A stretch of DNA of 64,000 bases from Neobacillus sp. DY30 (lineage in GTDB: Bacteria; Bacillota; Bacilli; Bacillales; Cytobacillaceae), in the NCBI RefSeq assembly GCF_030123065.1, contig NZ_CP126093.1, positions 5,648,001-5,712,000 on the forward strand. Reading direction: 5' to 3'. Below the pieces are notes generated by a model. It saw nothing but the letters and a program-made list of their open reading frames with translations. It was not told the DNA's origin and did no database searches. Below, in pieces: positions 44,494-54,536 of the stretch. Every line of letters starts with the position of its first letter. The first letter of the stretch is position 1. The translations under genes and the position numbers were made by a program.

Positions 44494-45618
44494 TTAATAG
44501 TTAACGTTAAAAACTCCTTTCGACACATTTTTCTTTACGATTTGATTTATTTCTCTAATAAATTTGTCGATAACCATCTCTACTTGAAATTCTTCTTTGA
44601 CTTTTTCCTTTGCAGCTCTTCCTGCTTCTTGACAAAATAAAGGATTCTCTACACAGTAATGAATCGCAGATGCTAATTCATCGACATCATTGCTTTTAAT
44701 CAAAATGCCATTTTCCATATTCTGTATTAGATCTTTAGGGCCAGTCGGACAATCTGTCGAGATACAAGGCAAGCCAACGGCCATCGCTTCCATCAGTGCA
44801 TTTGGCATCCCTTCATAGTTGGACGATAAAACAAATAGATCAGTAGACATCAGTGCATCGGCAACATTCGCTACTCTTCCTTTAAAACTTACAGCATTCT
44901 CTATTCCCAGTTTATTCACTAATTCCTTCAGGATGTTTTCTTCTTCACCTGCACCATATAGGCTTAATCGTACAGACTGATTTGTTTGATAAACTTTTGC
45001 AAATGCCTGAATTAAGAGGCGGTGGTTTTTCTGAGTATTTAACCTACCGAAAGTAGCTATTTCTTCAATGGATTCTCTTCTCTGATAATCGCATTCTATT
45101 AGGGCATTGCTTACCGGATTAGGAACCACAAAGATTTTTTTCCGTACAAATTTCGGAAAAAAATCAGCTTGTTCTTCCGTTTGCAGAAAGATTCCAGTGG
45201 ATAACAACGCAACCATCTTGCCAACAAACCTCATGAGGTTTGATTCTGGATAGACAAACGGATTATTTCGGACAGTAAAGATGAATGGAATGTTCATAAA
45301 TCTTGATGCGATATAGACATGGTTTACTTGATCGGGTAAAAACGGAATGATGATATCAGGCCTGATTTCATCAACCAATTTTCTCATGATTGAAAATTTC
45401 CGCATATAGTAATAGATTTTATTTTCGCCTTTTCTTTTAGGCAGGAGGTGCAGTTTTACTTTATCCGAAATCGGATATTCATTTTCAACTCTCACATATA
45501 GGATTAAATGAACTTCATACCCTTTCTCAGCGAGAAGGCTTGCTAATATGGATACAACCCTCTCTGCTCCACCGGATGAAAGAGAATTCGTTACAAAAAG
45601 ATACTTTTTAACAGGCAT
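44494..45618 (-). CDS. Glycosyltransferase, GT4 family (2)
   Basis: 374 residues. LFVTNSLSSGGAERVVSILA is the classic GT4 N-terminus. The donor domain holds IATFGRLNTQKNHRLLIQAF, LYGAGEEENILKELVNKLGI and DLFVLSSNYEGMPNALMEAM, the EX7E motif with its two Glu residues. Retaining transferase on the cytoplasmic side of the membrane. SD AAGGGGAT. Confidence 0.88.
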   Translation of the reverse strand: MPVKKYLFVTNSLSSGGAERVVSILASLLAEKGYEVHLILYVRVENEYPISDKVKLHLLPKRKGENKIYYYMRKFSIMRKLVDEIRPDIIIPFLPDQVNHVYIASRFMNIPFIFTVRNNPFVYPESNLMRFVGKMVALLSTGIFLQTEEQADFFPKFVRKKIFVVPNPVSNALIECDYQRRESIEEIATFGRLNTQKNHRLLIQAFAKVYQTNQSVRLSLYGAGEEENILKELVNKLGIENAVSFKGRVANVADALMSTDLFVLSSNYEGMPNALMEAMAVGLPCISTDCPTGPKDLIQNMENGILIKSNDVDELASAIHYCVENPLFCQEAGRAAKEKVKEEFQVEMVIDKFIREINQIVKKNVSKGVFNVNY

Positions 45619-45669
45619 ATCAAATCCCCTTAAACAATTTTTTTCGAATTTAGCCGCCGGAAGTGCTAG

Positions 45670-46875
45670 TTAGTTGATTTGATTGTAATACATTTCAATT
45701 AAGTCCTCGTTGCCATATTCATGTTCTTGTAAATAGTGACTTAATTGTTTCCTTTTACTTGGATTGTTCAATAAATCGATAATGACCCCGGCGATTTGAT
45801 GAGGTTCAAGCGGGACGATGATTCCTTCCGAACCTCCAATAATTTGATCTTTAACGGTATCATAATTGGAAACCACAATCGGTTTCGCTAAAATTTTCGC
45901 TTCATCCAGCACAACTGATTTTCCCTCATATCTCGATGGCTGGACGACGATATCACAATAATGGCAATAGGGATATGGATTCTCCCTGGTCCCTAATAGT
46001 ATGACTTTGTTTTGTACCTGTGCATCATGTATTTGCTTCTGTAATTTTCCCTTTAGCTCACCCTGCCCGATAATATACCAGATAAAGTTAATGTTCTGAT
46101 CCTGCATTACTTTTGCCGTTTCAATTGCCATATCAAATCCTTTTTGGCTGCTTAGCCGGCCAATGGAAAGAAGGATTGGCTTCTCAGGATCCATTTCTCT
46201 CACTTCCTTATATTCATGCGGAAGAAAATCAAGCGCCATTTTCTTAATTAATGAGGATGATGTGAGATTCGGTATAGATACGGTCCTGTCAGCAAAATCA
46301 GTAAAAATATCACTGAATATTTTTACGCATTCATCTGATATGGAAACAATTCGATCGAATTTCGCAAAATAGGGCCGATCTAACTCCTGATCAAATCCAG
46401 CGGCATGATAATCATTGTGTACCCATGTAATCTTTTTCTTTGCATGTACCTTATCAGCGACATAATACATCGCTTCACCGTGCATATAAGAAATCGCGAC
46501 GTCATATTCCCCTGGTAAATCCTTAATCGCATTTCTATAGAACGTGTTCCATCGGATTTGTTTACCCTTATTCATATTGCCTTTATATCTATACCTTGTA
46601 TAAAAGGTACCGATATACCTTCTTATACCTGAATTTAAGGTAGAAATTTTTCTGACTCCATCCGAGTCCAAAGATTTGAATGCATATTTCAATGTGTTCG
46701 GGATGCTTAATATCGTAACCTCTTTCGGTACTTGTTTAATAAACTCACCCTCATGTTTAAATAACAGCAAATCGACTTTGAACTTTGAATAATCCAAAAG
46801 ATTCAGCAGATTGACTAAGCTTTTTTCTGCTCCTCCGGTTGTTAATGCTGATATGACAAAAAGAACTTTTTTCAT
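45670..46875 (-). CDS. Glycosyltransferase, GT4 family (3)
   Basis: 401 residues. ISALTTGGAEKSLVNLLNLL at the N-terminus, ILLSIGRLSSQKGFDMAIET and WYIIGQGELKGKLQKQIHDA in the donor domain, then DIVVQPSRYEGKSVVLDEAK (EX7E). Of the type found in poly-sugar operons where each enzyme adds one residue; donor sugar unknown. Confidence 0.87.
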   Translation of the reverse strand: MKKVLFVISALTTGGAEKSLVNLLNLLDYSKFKVDLLLFKHEGEFIKQVPKEVTILSIPNTLKYAFKSLDSDGVRKISTLNSGIRRYIGTFYTRYRYKGNMNKGKQIRWNTFYRNAIKDLPGEYDVAISYMHGEAMYYVADKVHAKKKITWVHNDYHAAGFDQELDRPYFAKFDRIVSISDECVKIFSDIFTDFADRTVSIPNLTSSSLIKKMALDFLPHEYKEVREMDPEKPILLSIGRLSSQKGFDMAIETAKVMQDQNINFIWYIIGQGELKGKLQKQIHDAQVQNKVILLGTRENPYPYCHYCDIVVQPSRYEGKSVVLDEAKILAKPIVVSNYDTVKDQIIGGSEGIIVPLEPHQIAGVIIDLLNNPSKRKQLSHYLQEHEYGNEDLIEMYYNQIN

Positions 46876-46940
46876 TTAAATCATCCCCTAAATGAGGTAC
46901 TTGCTGCTTAATCCTTACGAATATCCGTGAGTGTATCTAC

Positions 46941-48038
46941 TTATTCCATTAACCTAGAAATTGCTTTTAATATAGAGGTTTTAACCCTATCCTCTGTATA
47001 GTTTTCTTTTATCCGATCGTAAACAAATTTTGAATAAATTCCCCATGATTTATCCTGAATGATCTTATCCATAACATTAGCGTATCCGGTTGGATCCATC
47101 TCAGTAACAACCAGTTCTGGTTTAGCGACGATACTACTATTAAATCCTGCTGAACTGACAACTGGGACCACACCGAAGGTCATCGCTTCTGTGAGTGAAT
47201 TGGAATGGCCCTCCTTTTTCTCTTGCGAAGGAAAAATAAAAAAGTGTGCTTTTTGTAATTCTTCGCTTATCATTTCAAAGGGCTGCTGCCCTAAAAATCT
47301 GATTGTGCCTTCAGGAATATTCATGTTAGCAATATGCTGATCCAAGTCCTTTTTATATTCTTCTGAATAAGATCCAATAATAATCGTTTCAACGTTGTAG
47401 CCTTTTTTTAAGAGTTCATTACACACATCGACAATTAATCCAACATTTTTTGTCTCCGTAACACGACCAAAGTAGATCAACCTAACAACATCTAGAGGAC
47501 GCTCTGCATTATACTTCTTCAAACTCTTGTTTAAGACATAATTTGGAGTATATACAGATTTTTTCTTATATTGTTGTTCTATAAACTCTACATATTCGAG
47601 CCCTTGGCAAAACACGGTATCCACTTGCTTGAGTATAGAACCCATCATGAACCTATAAATCTTTCCAAATTCAAAATATGCCTTAACCAATCTACCGTTC
47701 CTTGCTTCATAGATAGTCTTTCGAGAAAGTAACTTTCCAGATATGATAATGAACCATTCCAAGTAAACATTTTTTTCATAGAAACCAACTGTATATAAGA
47801 TAGCACCCTTATTAGAGACTAATGCTTTCAAAAGTCTGCTATAACCCTTCAGTGCCATCTTTACATAACCAATAATCCCATTTTTCCCCATGATAGGCTT
47901 ATCGATTGTAATAACATCAAACCCATTTCCTTTTAAAATATCTCTTGTTCTACGGCACCCAATTTCACCTCCACCCAATTGGTATCGTGGCAAATTTGTA
48001 CCTACTGGAGCATAAAAGACAATAACATTTTTTTCCAT
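46941..48038 (-). CDS. Glycosyltransferase, GT4 family (4)
   Basis: 365 residues. VIVFYAPVGTNLPRYQLGGG EIG start, donor domain with RLIYFGRVTETKNVGLIVDV, TIIIGSYSEEYKKDLDQHIA and KAHFFIFPSQEKKEGHSNSL then TEAMTFGVVPVVSSAGF. Fits GT4. Stop codon lies just past the start of the next gene region, with 1-bp spacing to the WecG-like gene upstream, so tightly coupled. Confidence 0.85.
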   Translation of the reverse strand: MEKNVIVFYAPVGTNLPRYQLGGGEIGCRRTRDILKGNGFDVITIDKPIMGKNGIIGYVKMALKGYSRLLKALVSNKGAILYTVGFYEKNVYLEWFIIISGKLLSRKTIYEARNGRLVKAYFEFGKIYRFMMGSILKQVDTVFCQGLEYVEFIEQQYKKKSVYTPNYVLNKSLKKYNAERPLDVVRLIYFGRVTETKNVGLIVDVCNELLKKGYNVETIIIGSYSEEYKKDLDQHIANMNIPEGTIRFLGQQPFEMISEELQKAHFFIFPSQEKKEGHSNSLTEAMTFGVVPVVSSAGFNSSIVAKPELVVTEMDPTGYANVMDKIIQDKSWGIYSKFVYDRIKENYTEDRVKTSILKAISRLME

Positions 48039-48039
48039 A

Positions 48040-48843
48040 TCACATACCTCTAGCTATTAACCATAAAAACTTTGTATTCGTGTAAAGATATCTCTTAAAC
48101 AATCTTTTCGGGTCTTGCATCAACCGGTAAAACCATTCCAAATTACTCTTCTGCATCCATTCTGGTGCCCTAGAAATGTTTTCTGCATAATAATCAAATC
48201 CAGCACCAATGCCAATCATCAAGGAGTTTACCTCTCCCTGATGAGCTGCCATCCATCTTTCCTGCTTCGGTGCGCCTAGACCAATCCAAACAAAGTCAGG
48301 GGCTGTGTCATTAATGACCTTCACAATGGCTTCGTCCTCCTTTTCTGTCATCGGACGAAAAGGAGGACTGTACATCCCAGCAATCTCTAAGCCTGGATAG
48401 TTTTCTTTCAATTTTTGAGAGAGTTTTTCTAAAGTTTCTTCTGAAGACCCGAAAAAATAATGTCGATAACCTTTCTTTACAGAAATCTTGAAAATTTCTC
48501 CCATAAGACTAGGTCCAGTGGTTCTAGCCATATTTTTATGACCCTGTTTTCTGCCAATAGCAGATAGTGGACCACCATCTGGAATAGCCATAATACCACC
48601 GTTCTGAATAGCACAATAATCCGGTTCTTCATAGCTGGTTACTGTGGTATGCACATTGGAAACACAGATGTAGTCACCGGTTAAGTCCTTTATATTATTA
48701 ATTAAATAATCAATTAACCACTCCATATTAATCGCGGCGATATTTACCCCTAAGATATTGCATGTTGGGATCCCCGATTTATCCACTTTTCGGACAAAAC
48801 CCTCAACAGGTTCCTCTGCAGTCTTTCTCAACACATTTGACAT
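48040..48843 (-). CDS. WecG/TagA/CpsF family glycosyltransferase (GT26)
   Basis: 267 residues. CNILGVNIAAINMEWLIDYL, AIPDGGPLSAIGRKQGHKNM, the RTTGPSLMGEIFKISVKKGYR segment, FFGSSEETLEKLSQKLKENY and FVWIGLGAPKQERWMAAHQG are textbook GT26 motifs, with the catalytic Asp in PDG. Family members add the second sugar (ManNAc, glucose or GlcA) onto a lipid-linked first sugar, so it probably acts right after the priming transferase encoded at 50982. The final residues RYLYTNTKFLWLIARG lie at the membrane. Start fixed by GGGGG nine bases upstream. Confidence 0.9.
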   Translation of the reverse strand: MSNVLRKTAEEPVEGFVRKVDKSGIPTCNILGVNIAAINMEWLIDYLINNIKDLTGDYICVSNVHTTVTSYEEPDYCAIQNGGIMAIPDGGPLSAIGRKQGHKNMARTTGPSLMGEIFKISVKKGYRHYFFGSSEETLEKLSQKLKENYPGLEIAGMYSPPFRPMTEKEDEAIVKVINDTAPDFVWIGLGAPKQERWMAAHQGEVNSLMIGIGAGFDYYAENISRAPEWMQKSNLEWFYRLMQDPKRLFKRYLYTNTKFLWLIARGM

Positions 48844-48913
48844 CTGTGTCTGCCCCCGATTAAACCATAGTAATATTCAAATATTCTGTTAAATAACCCC
48901 AAAAAAATGATGA

Positions 48914-50005
48914 TTATACTGAAACATAATCAAATATCTTTTTGGCTATATCTTCCTTCTCAACTTTCTTCATATCCGCCTCCACCATGATACGGACTAA
49001 CTCCTGGAAAGAAGTTTTTGTCGGATTCCAACTTAATAATGTTCTTGCTTTTGTTGGATCTCCTAATAACTGCTCTACTTCTGCAGGTCGGAAGAATTTA
49101 GGATCAACCTCAACAATGACTTCACCTGTTGCTTTGTTAATCCCTTTCTCTTCTAAACCATGTCCTGTCCACTCGATATGGACACCAACATGTTTGAATG
49201 CTAACTCGACAAATTCTCGTACAGTATGCATTTCACCAGTTGCGATGACAAAATCCTCAGGATTATGGTGTTGAAGGATTAACCACATACATTCAACATA
49301 ATCTTTCGCATAACCCCAATCGCGTAAAGAGTCTAAATTTCCTAACAATAATTTCTTTTGTTTCCCCTGGGCAATTCGCGCTGCAGCAAGTGTGATTTTT
49401 CGTGTTACGAACGTTTCACCGCGACGTTCTGATTCGTGGTTGAACAAAATCCCATTTACTGCAAACATATTATAAGATTCACGATAATTCTTTGTAATCC
49501 AGAATCCATATATCTTTGCTACTCCATATGGAGAACGTGGATAAAAAGGAGTTGTTTCTTTTTGTGGAACCTCCTGAACTTTTCCATATAGTTCAGAAGT
49601 GGAGGCTTGGTATACACGTGTTTTATCTGTTAATCCTGAAATTCGTACTGCTTCCAAAATATTCAAAGTACCTTTTGCATCCACATCCAATGTATATCCT
49701 GGCATGTCAAAAGAAACACGAACATGAGATTGGGCTGCCAGATTGTAAATTTCATCTGGCTGGATTTCACCAATTATACGGGTAACGTTTAAAGCATCTG
49801 TAACATCTCCGTAGTGAAGGTGGAAGTTTTGGTTATTTATTAATTCATTTGCTTCTTCAACAGTAAGAATGTCTTCTAATCGTTCTTGATTATAAGAAGA
49901 GCTGCGTCGAATAATACCGTGGACTTCATATCCTTTTTCCAATAAAAACTCTGCTAAATAGGAACCATCTTGCCCTGTTACACCGGTAATTAATGCCCTT
50001 TTCAT
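48914..50005 (-). CDS. gmd: GDP-mannose 4,6-dehydratase
   Basis: 363 residues. [20 protein letters not shown] (NADP site), [20 protein letters not shown], the catalytic [14 protein letters not shown] and YAVAK-like YGVAK, then [18 protein letters not shown] and [20 protein letters not shown] are diagnostic of Gmd. Converts GDP-mannose to GDP-4-keto-6-deoxymannose, the substrate of Fcl encoded 18 bp upstream. Confidence 0.95.
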   Translation of the reverse strand: MKRALITGVTGQDGSYLAEFLLEKGYEVHGIIRRSSSYNQERLEDILTVEEANELINNQNFHLHYGDVTDALNVTRIIGEIQPDEIYNLAAQSHVRVSFDMPGYTLDVDAKGTLNILEAVRISGLTDKTRVYQASTSELYGKVQEVPQKETTPFYPRSPYGVAKIYGFWITKNYRESYNMFAVNGILFNHESERRGETFVTRKITLAAARIAQGKQKKLLLGNLDSLRDWGYAKDYVECMWLILQHHNPEDFVIATGEMHTVREFVELAFKHVGVHIEWTGHGLEEKGINKATGEVIVEVDPKFFRPAEVEQLLGDPTKARTLLSWNPTKTSFQELVRIMVEADMKKVEKEDIAKKIFDYVSV

Positions 50006-50023
50006 GTGAGTCCTCCCATTTAT

Positions 50024-50965
50024 TCATTTCACTTTCATTAATTCATTTTCCAAAAACCATTGATAGGCTTTTTGTAATCCTACTTCTAAAGGCATACTTG
50101 CTTTCCAGCCTAACGAATTTATTTTAGATACATCCACTAATTTACGAGGGGTTCCGTCAGGTTTTGTCGTATCAAAAATGATTTCACCCTCATAGCCAAT
50201 AACCTGTTTAATCGTTTCAGCAAGATTTTTAATCGAAATATCTTCTCCAACACCCACATTTACGATTTCATTTCCTTCATAATGATTCATTAAGAATAGA
50301 CACGCACCAGCCAAATCATCGGAATACAGGAATTCTCTTTTTGGTGTTCCTGTTCCCCATACCTCGACCTCAGACCTATTGTTGACTTTCGCTTCATGGA
50401 ATTTACGGATCAATGCTGGCAAAACATGTGATGTATGTAAATTGAAATTATCATTAGGGCCATATAAGTTTGTTGGCATAACAGAAATGTATTTAGTGCC
50501 AAATTGTCTATTGTATGATTGGCACATTTTGATCCCGGCGATTTTTGCAATCGCATACGGTTCATTAGTTGCTTCTAGTTCACCTGTTAATAAATATTCT
50601 TCTTTTAGAGGCTGAGGGGCAAATTTAGGATAAATGCAGGTACTTCCTAAAAAAAGTAGTTTCTTTATCCCCGTTTTATATGCTGCATCAATCACATTCG
50701 TTTGTATTAAAAGATTATCGCGAATGAAATCAGCAGGATATTCATTGTTTGCTACAATTCCTCCAACTTTTGCGGCAGCTAAAAACACATACTCAACTTC
50801 TTCTTCTTCAAAAAAGGCTAATACCTTCTCAAAATTCCGTAAATCTAATTCGTCGCTAGTTTTATAGAGCAAATTTGTAAATCCGTCATTCTGCAATCTT
50901 CTTAAAATAGCAGATCCAACTAATCCTCGATGCCCAGCAACATATATTTTTGAATGTTTTTCCAT
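50024..50965 (-). CDS. fcl: GDP-L-fucose synthase
   Basis: 313 residues. [60 protein letters not shown], and [20 protein letters not shown] with the Tyr/Lys pair, then [21 protein letters not shown] classical Fcl/WcaG with all its signature segments. Epimerises and reduces the Gmd product to GDP-L-fucose. With gmd it shows that the EPS almost certainly contains fucose or a relative. Confidence 0.95.
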   Translation of the reverse strand: MEKHSKIYVAGHRGLVGSAILRRLQNDGFTNLLYKTSDELDLRNFEKVLAFFEEEEVEYVFLAAAKVGGIVANNEYPADFIRDNLLIQTNVIDAAYKTGIKKLLFLGSTCIYPKFAPQPLKEEYLLTGELEATNEPYAIAKIAGIKMCQSYNRQFGTKYISVMPTNLYGPNDNFNLHTSHVLPALIRKFHEAKVNNRSEVEVWGTGTPKREFLYSDDLAGACLFLMNHYEGNEIVNVGVGEDISIKNLAETIKQVIGYEGEIIFDTTKPDGTPRKLVDVSKINSLGWKASMPLEVGLQKAYQWFLENELMKVK

Positions 50966-50981
50966 TCAAACACTCCCTTAG

Positions 50982-51662
50982 TTAAAACGCATTCTTTGAT
51001 CCAAATAAAACGAGAAAAGTTTTTAATATGACTCTAATATCCATCCAAAGATTTCTTTCAGAAATGTATTTAAGATCCAATTCAACCATTTCCTTAAAAC
51101 TAAGACTATTTCTCCCACTAACCTGCCATAAACCCGTACAACCAGGTGTGACAGTTAACCGTTGTTTATCATAATCATCATATTCCTCTACTTCTCTGGG
51201 TAACGGCGGCCTAGGTCCAACTAAGCTCATTTCACCTTTTATTACATTCCAAAGCTGAGGAAGTTCATCAATACTTGTTTTTCTGATAAACTTTCCTACC
51301 CTCGTAATACGGGGGTCATCTTTCATCTTGAACATCGCACCACTTATTTCATTTTTTTCTAGTAAATCCTTTAATAATTCCTCCGCATTCATAACCATTG
51401 AACGAAATTTGTACATATAAAACTTTTGTCCATTTTTGCCAACTCGTTCTTGCTTAAAAAAAATAGGACCTCTTGGGTCCTGCATTTTGATAAGAATAGC
51501 AAAAATCAAAAAAAAAGGTGACAATAAGATGAAACCAGAGAAAGCACCAACAATATCTACGATACGTTTCGTAAGTAGATACCCCACTTTTTGATTAACG
51601 AAGTTTTTTTGACTAAAATCACTAACTACGTTCTCTCTTTCTTTCATTTTAGTAAGAGCCAA
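50982..51662 (-). CDS. Priming sugar transferase (polyprenyl-phosphate hexose-1-phosphate transferase)
   Basis: 226 residues. One membrane segment, IVDIVGAFSGFILLSPFFLI, followed by KMQDPRGPIFFKQERVGKNG, FYMYKFRSMVMNAEELL, KTSIDELPQLWNVIKGEMSL, VGPRPPLPREVEEYD and TPGCTGLWQVSGRNSLSF. This is the catalytic core of the short-form bacterial sugar transferases (EpsL/CpsE/WbaP C-domain). Transfers a sugar-1-phosphate to undecaprenyl phosphate and so starts each repeat unit. Confidence 0.93.
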   Translation of the reverse strand: MALTKMKERENVVSDFSQKNFVNQKVGYLLTKRIVDIVGAFSGFILLSPFFLIFAILIKMQDPRGPIFFKQERVGKNGQKFYMYKFRSMVMNAEELLKDLLEKNEISGAMFKMKDDPRITRVGKFIRKTSIDELPQLWNVIKGEMSLVGPRPPLPREVEEYDDYDKQRLTVTPGCTGLWQVSGRNSLSFKEMVELDLKYISERNLWMDIRVILKTFLVLFGSKNAF

Positions 51663-51677
51663 CAGTCTCTCCCCCTA

Positions 51678-52559
51678 CTAGTTGGATACTTTTTCAACTC
51701 CAAGATATTTTTCTAATGCTTGAAAAATACCTTCTCTCAACTCTTCATTTTTCATTGCAAAATCAATAGTTGTTAGGATAAAGCCAAGCTTTTCACCAAC
51801 GTCATATCTAGTACCTTCAAAATCATAGGCATAGACTTCTTGCAATTGATTTAATTGTTGAATGGCATCCGTTAATTGAACTTCTCCCCCAGCACCAATC
51901 GTTTGGTTGTCCAAGAATGTAAAAATCTCAGGAGTTAATACATATCTCCCCATAATGGCTAAATTTGAAGGTGGATTTTCTTTTGGTTTTTCAACAAAAT
52001 TGAATACTTTATAACGTCTTCCTTCTTGTCTAAGGGGATCAATAATTCCATAGCGGCTTGTTTGATTGTAAGGAACAGGTTGAACTCCAATAACAGATGA
52101 TCCGGTTTGTTCGTATTGCTCAATCAATTGCTTTAATCCAGGCTTTTGAGAAACAACAATGTCGTCTCCAAGTAGAACAGCAAATGGCTCATTACCAATG
52201 AATTTTCGTGCACACCATACAGCATGCCCTAATCCTTTCGGTTCTTTTTGGCGAATATAATGGATATCCACAAGCTTTGAGGAATGCTGCACTTTTTCTA
52301 ACAAATCGTACTTTTCTTTTTCCATTAACGTTTGTTCCAGTTCAAATGCATGATCAAAATGATCTTCAATTGCTCTTTTTCCTTTTCCTGTCACGATGAT
52401 GATATCTTCAATGCCAGATTCAATTGCTTCCTCTACAATATACTGAATAGTAGGCTTATCAATTATTGGGAGCATTTCCTTTGGCATTGCTTTTGTTGCA
52501 GGTAGAAATCTCGTCCCTAGGCCTGCTGCAGGTATAATTGCTTTTCTAACTTTTTTCAA
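51678..52559 (-). CDS. galU: UTP-glucose-1-phosphate uridylyltransferase
   Basis: 293 residues. [71 protein letters not shown] and [20 protein letters not shown]: a complete GalU/GtaB. Makes UDP-glucose, the input of Ugd. Initiates at TTG (52557-52559) behind GGAGGG. First gene after the structured 420-nt leader in the EPS operon. Confidence 0.94.
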   Translation of the reverse strand: MKKVRKAIIPAAGLGTRFLPATKAMPKEMLPIIDKPTIQYIVEEAIESGIEDIIIVTGKGKRAIEDHFDHAFELEQTLMEKEKYDLLEKVQHSSKLVDIHYIRQKEPKGLGHAVWCARKFIGNEPFAVLLGDDIVVSQKPGLKQLIEQYEQTGSSVIGVQPVPYNQTSRYGIIDPLRQEGRRYKVFNFVEKPKENPPSNLAIMGRYVLTPEIFTFLDNQTIGAGGEVQLTDAIQQLNQLQEVYAYDFEGTRYDVGEKLGFILTTIDFAMKNEELREGIFQALEKYLGVEKVSN

Positions 52560-52602
52560 ATATTTCCCTCCCTGTTTTTTAAAATATATGAAAACAACTT
52601 AA

Positions 52603-52653
52603 AAGCTCTTATGTATAAAGATCACTTGCGAGACATTATACATAAGAGCTAGA
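52603..52653. other. Long inverted repeat between leader and galU
   Basis: AGCTCTTATGTATA and TATACATAAGAGCT (14 bp, perfect) enclose about 22 bases. On the minus strand it is followed by only a short T run (CTTTTAAG). It could be a weak terminator read through with help of the leader RNA, or an RNA processing stem. Confidence 0.55.
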
Positions 52654-52659
52654 AATTAA

Positions 52660-52800
52660 TAATAATTGGGCATCAAACCCGACCTCACATTACACTTTCG
52701 ACGACTAGCGTCTAAGGTATCATTAACCCACAGCATAACCGAGTGCCTCCATTGATAGTGGTAAGGAGACATCACCACATTATTGAAAAATGACAAACGG
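52660..52800 (-). ncRNA. Structured leader resembling the EAR (eps-associated) RNA
   Basis: Between the second and third genes of the EPS operon, where B. subtilis carries the EAR element, there is a 420-nt non-coding gap. On the minus strand the part 52660-52800 has GGUUAUGCUGUGGGUUAAUG and several short stems: GACG-CUAGU-CGUC, GUGGU...ACCAC and GGG-UUUGAUG-CCC. This fits a compact folded RNA and not a coding gap. EAR RNAs promote processive antitermination through the long eps operon. The identification rests on position, operon type and folding by eye. Confidence 0.6.
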
Positions 52801-52802
52801 TT

Positions 52803-52818
52803 GTTCTCTATTAAGAAC
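52803..52818. promoter_or_regulatory. SinR-like palindrome in the EPS leader
   Basis: GTTCTCTATTAAGAAC: left half matches GTTCTYT exactly. Located between the kinase gene and the EAR-like RNA. Confidence 0.55.
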
Positions 52819-52895
52819 TAATTGAGTAAAAAAATAATAATAAAAATAACTTAATCGATATTCTTTATTACATCTTTGTCATTGGGTGAATTTTT

Positions 52896-52911
52896 GTTCC
52901 TAATAATGAAC
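52896..52911. promoter_or_regulatory. SinR-like palindrome (weaker) in the EPS leader
   Basis: GTTCCTAATAATGAAC has the GTTC-N8-GAAC frame with degenerate centre. Confidence 0.4.
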
Positions 52912-52955
52912 TCTTTGAGAGTTTTAATTAAATATCATAGAAAGTTATATGGTTA

Positions 52956-53646
52956 TTACCTACCGTAATAAGAATGCCGGTCACCTTTTCTTTTTTTTAT
53001 TTAACACCACACCTATGAGCTTTGCTTTTGCTGATTTTAGTGTTTCTAACGCAATTAAGCCCTTGTCTTTTTTCGTTTTGCCACTGTTTACAACTAATAC
53101 AACACCATCACATGAATTAGACAATATTTGCGTATCGGCAACTGCATTAACAGGCGGGGAATCAAATAAAATCACATCATACATTTCTAAGGCCTGCTCC
53201 ATAACCTCTTTCATTGCACCTGAACTTAGTAGTTCTACTGGATTGAGAGGAATAGGTCCACTAGGCAAAATATCTAATTGATCAATCTCCGTTTTTCGTA
53301 TAGCTCTTTGTAATGAAGTTTGTTGTATAAGTACATTGGTTAATCCAGTCGTATTTTCGGTTTTAAACATATAATGCATCATTGGTTTGCGGAGGTCTGC
53401 ATCGACAATGAGAATCTTTTTTCCTTGTTGAGCCATTACGACTCCCAAGTTTGCCGTTGTCATTGTCTTTCCGTCTCCAAACCCTGGGGACGTAATGATT
53501 AATGTACGATAGGCCTTTTCAATGGATGAAAATTGAATTTTCGTTCGAATGGTCCGATATTGTTCTGAAATCATTGATGTCGTATCGATGTAATTAATTA
53601 AGTTTGTATCTTTTCTATGTTTTGCCTTTTTACTTCGTATAAGCAT
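52956..53646 (-). pseudogene. EPS tyrosine kinase (EpsB/CpsD type), C-terminus frameshifted
   Basis: Bacterial tyrosine kinase of about 225 residues: Walker A ITSPGFGDGKTMTTANLG, Walker A' ILIVDADLRKPMMH, Walker B DVILFDSPP. As written the frame ends with LNKKKKR at 52981. Changing the length of the eight-base T run at 52991-52998 (poly-A in mRNA) by one gives instead RKGDRHSYYGR and a stop at 52956, restoring the Tyr-rich tail that this family autophosphorylates. All catalytic motifs are intact, so activity may remain while the phosphorylation tail is lost. The start is ATG 53646 with an AGGTGAGG site, overlapping the upstream gene by 17 bp. Confidence 0.8.
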
Positions 53647-54376
53647 CAATTGCCTCACCTCTAATTGATAAATTAACTTGTTTTCCATTTTTCTTTTGTT
53701 TGCCTTTTATTTCAGACACTGCACCTAATACCGGAAGATCAAATACCTCTTCCACGTCACGTTCTGTTTTAATCGAATCATCCATCCGCTCAAGCATGAA
53801 GCAAAGTCCTATACTTGCGAGTAGTCCAAATATAAAAGCAACGACTATTATTAATTTCGGATTAAGATTAATTGGTGATGGATTAACTTCTGCCTTTGAT
53901 AAAATATTCTCATTTTCAACATTCAGTAATGTTGGAATTTGTTCATTAAATGTCTCTGCAATCGCGTTAGCTATGTTTGCTGCCGTTTCAGGGTCTTTAT
54001 CTTGAACTGTTACAGTAAATACTTGTGATTTCTCTCCTCTGCTTATTTCAATCTGATTAATTAACGACTTTCCAGGGCGATCTAATCCCAACTCGGCACT
54101 AACAATATCGAGTATCATTGGACTCTTGATGATATCACTATAGGTCTCTATTAATTGGAGGTTTGATTGGATTTGGTTATAATTAATTCTTTGCCCATTT
54201 TCTTGTGTTTGATTTACAAGAATCTGGGTAGAAGATTGATAGAAGGGAGTTACAAAGTAAAAACTATAAATACCACTTGTAACTGTTGCGAGTAATGTGA
54301 TTAATACTATCATCCATAAACGTCTCTTAACGGCATTAAATAACTCTTTTACTGTAATAAAATCCAATTCTTCCAT
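53630..54376 (-). CDS. EPS chain-length determinant / kinase modulator (EpsA/YveK type)
   Basis: 248 residues with the Wzz architecture: membrane segment about 20-45 (LWMIVLITLLATVTSGIYSF), a long extracellular part with QSSTQILVNQTQ and VTVQDKDPETAANIANAIAE, and a second membrane segment LIIVVAFIFGLLASIGLCFM followed by a cytoplasmic tail that activates the kinase. Controls polymer length together with the kinase encoded next. ATG 54376 is chosen because GGAGGG lies six bases upstream. First gene of the main EPS operon; two SinR-like palindromes precede it. Confidence 0.88.
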   Translation of the reverse strand: MEELDFITVKELFNAVKRRLWMIVLITLLATVTSGIYSFYFVTPFYQSSTQILVNQTQENGQRINYNQIQSNLQLIETYSDIIKSPMILDIVSAELGLDRPGKSLINQIEISRGEKSQVFTVTVQDKDPETAANIANAIAETFNEQIPTLLNVENENILSKAEVNPSPINLNPKLIIVVAFIFGLLASIGLCFMLERMDDSIKTERDVEEVFDLPVLGAVSEIKGKQKKNGKQVNLSIRGEAIDAYTK

Positions 54377-54461
54377 AGTTCCCTCCATTAAAATATATTT
54401 TTCAAATATTGGTAGTAAAAATTTTTACCGCTCCTACCTATAAGGCTTTTTACTCACATAT

Positions 54462-54477
54462 GTTCTTAATGATGAAC
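54462..54477. promoter_or_regulatory. SinR-like operator upstream of the EPS operon (proximal)
   Basis: GTTCTTAATGATGAAC, GTTC-N8-GAAC, about 85 bp upstream of the first EPS gene. Confidence 0.6.
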
Positions 54478-54536
54478 AAGTTGGGAATACAAAAGCACTA
54501 CTAAAAATAAATAATTTCTTTATAAGCTTATTTTAT

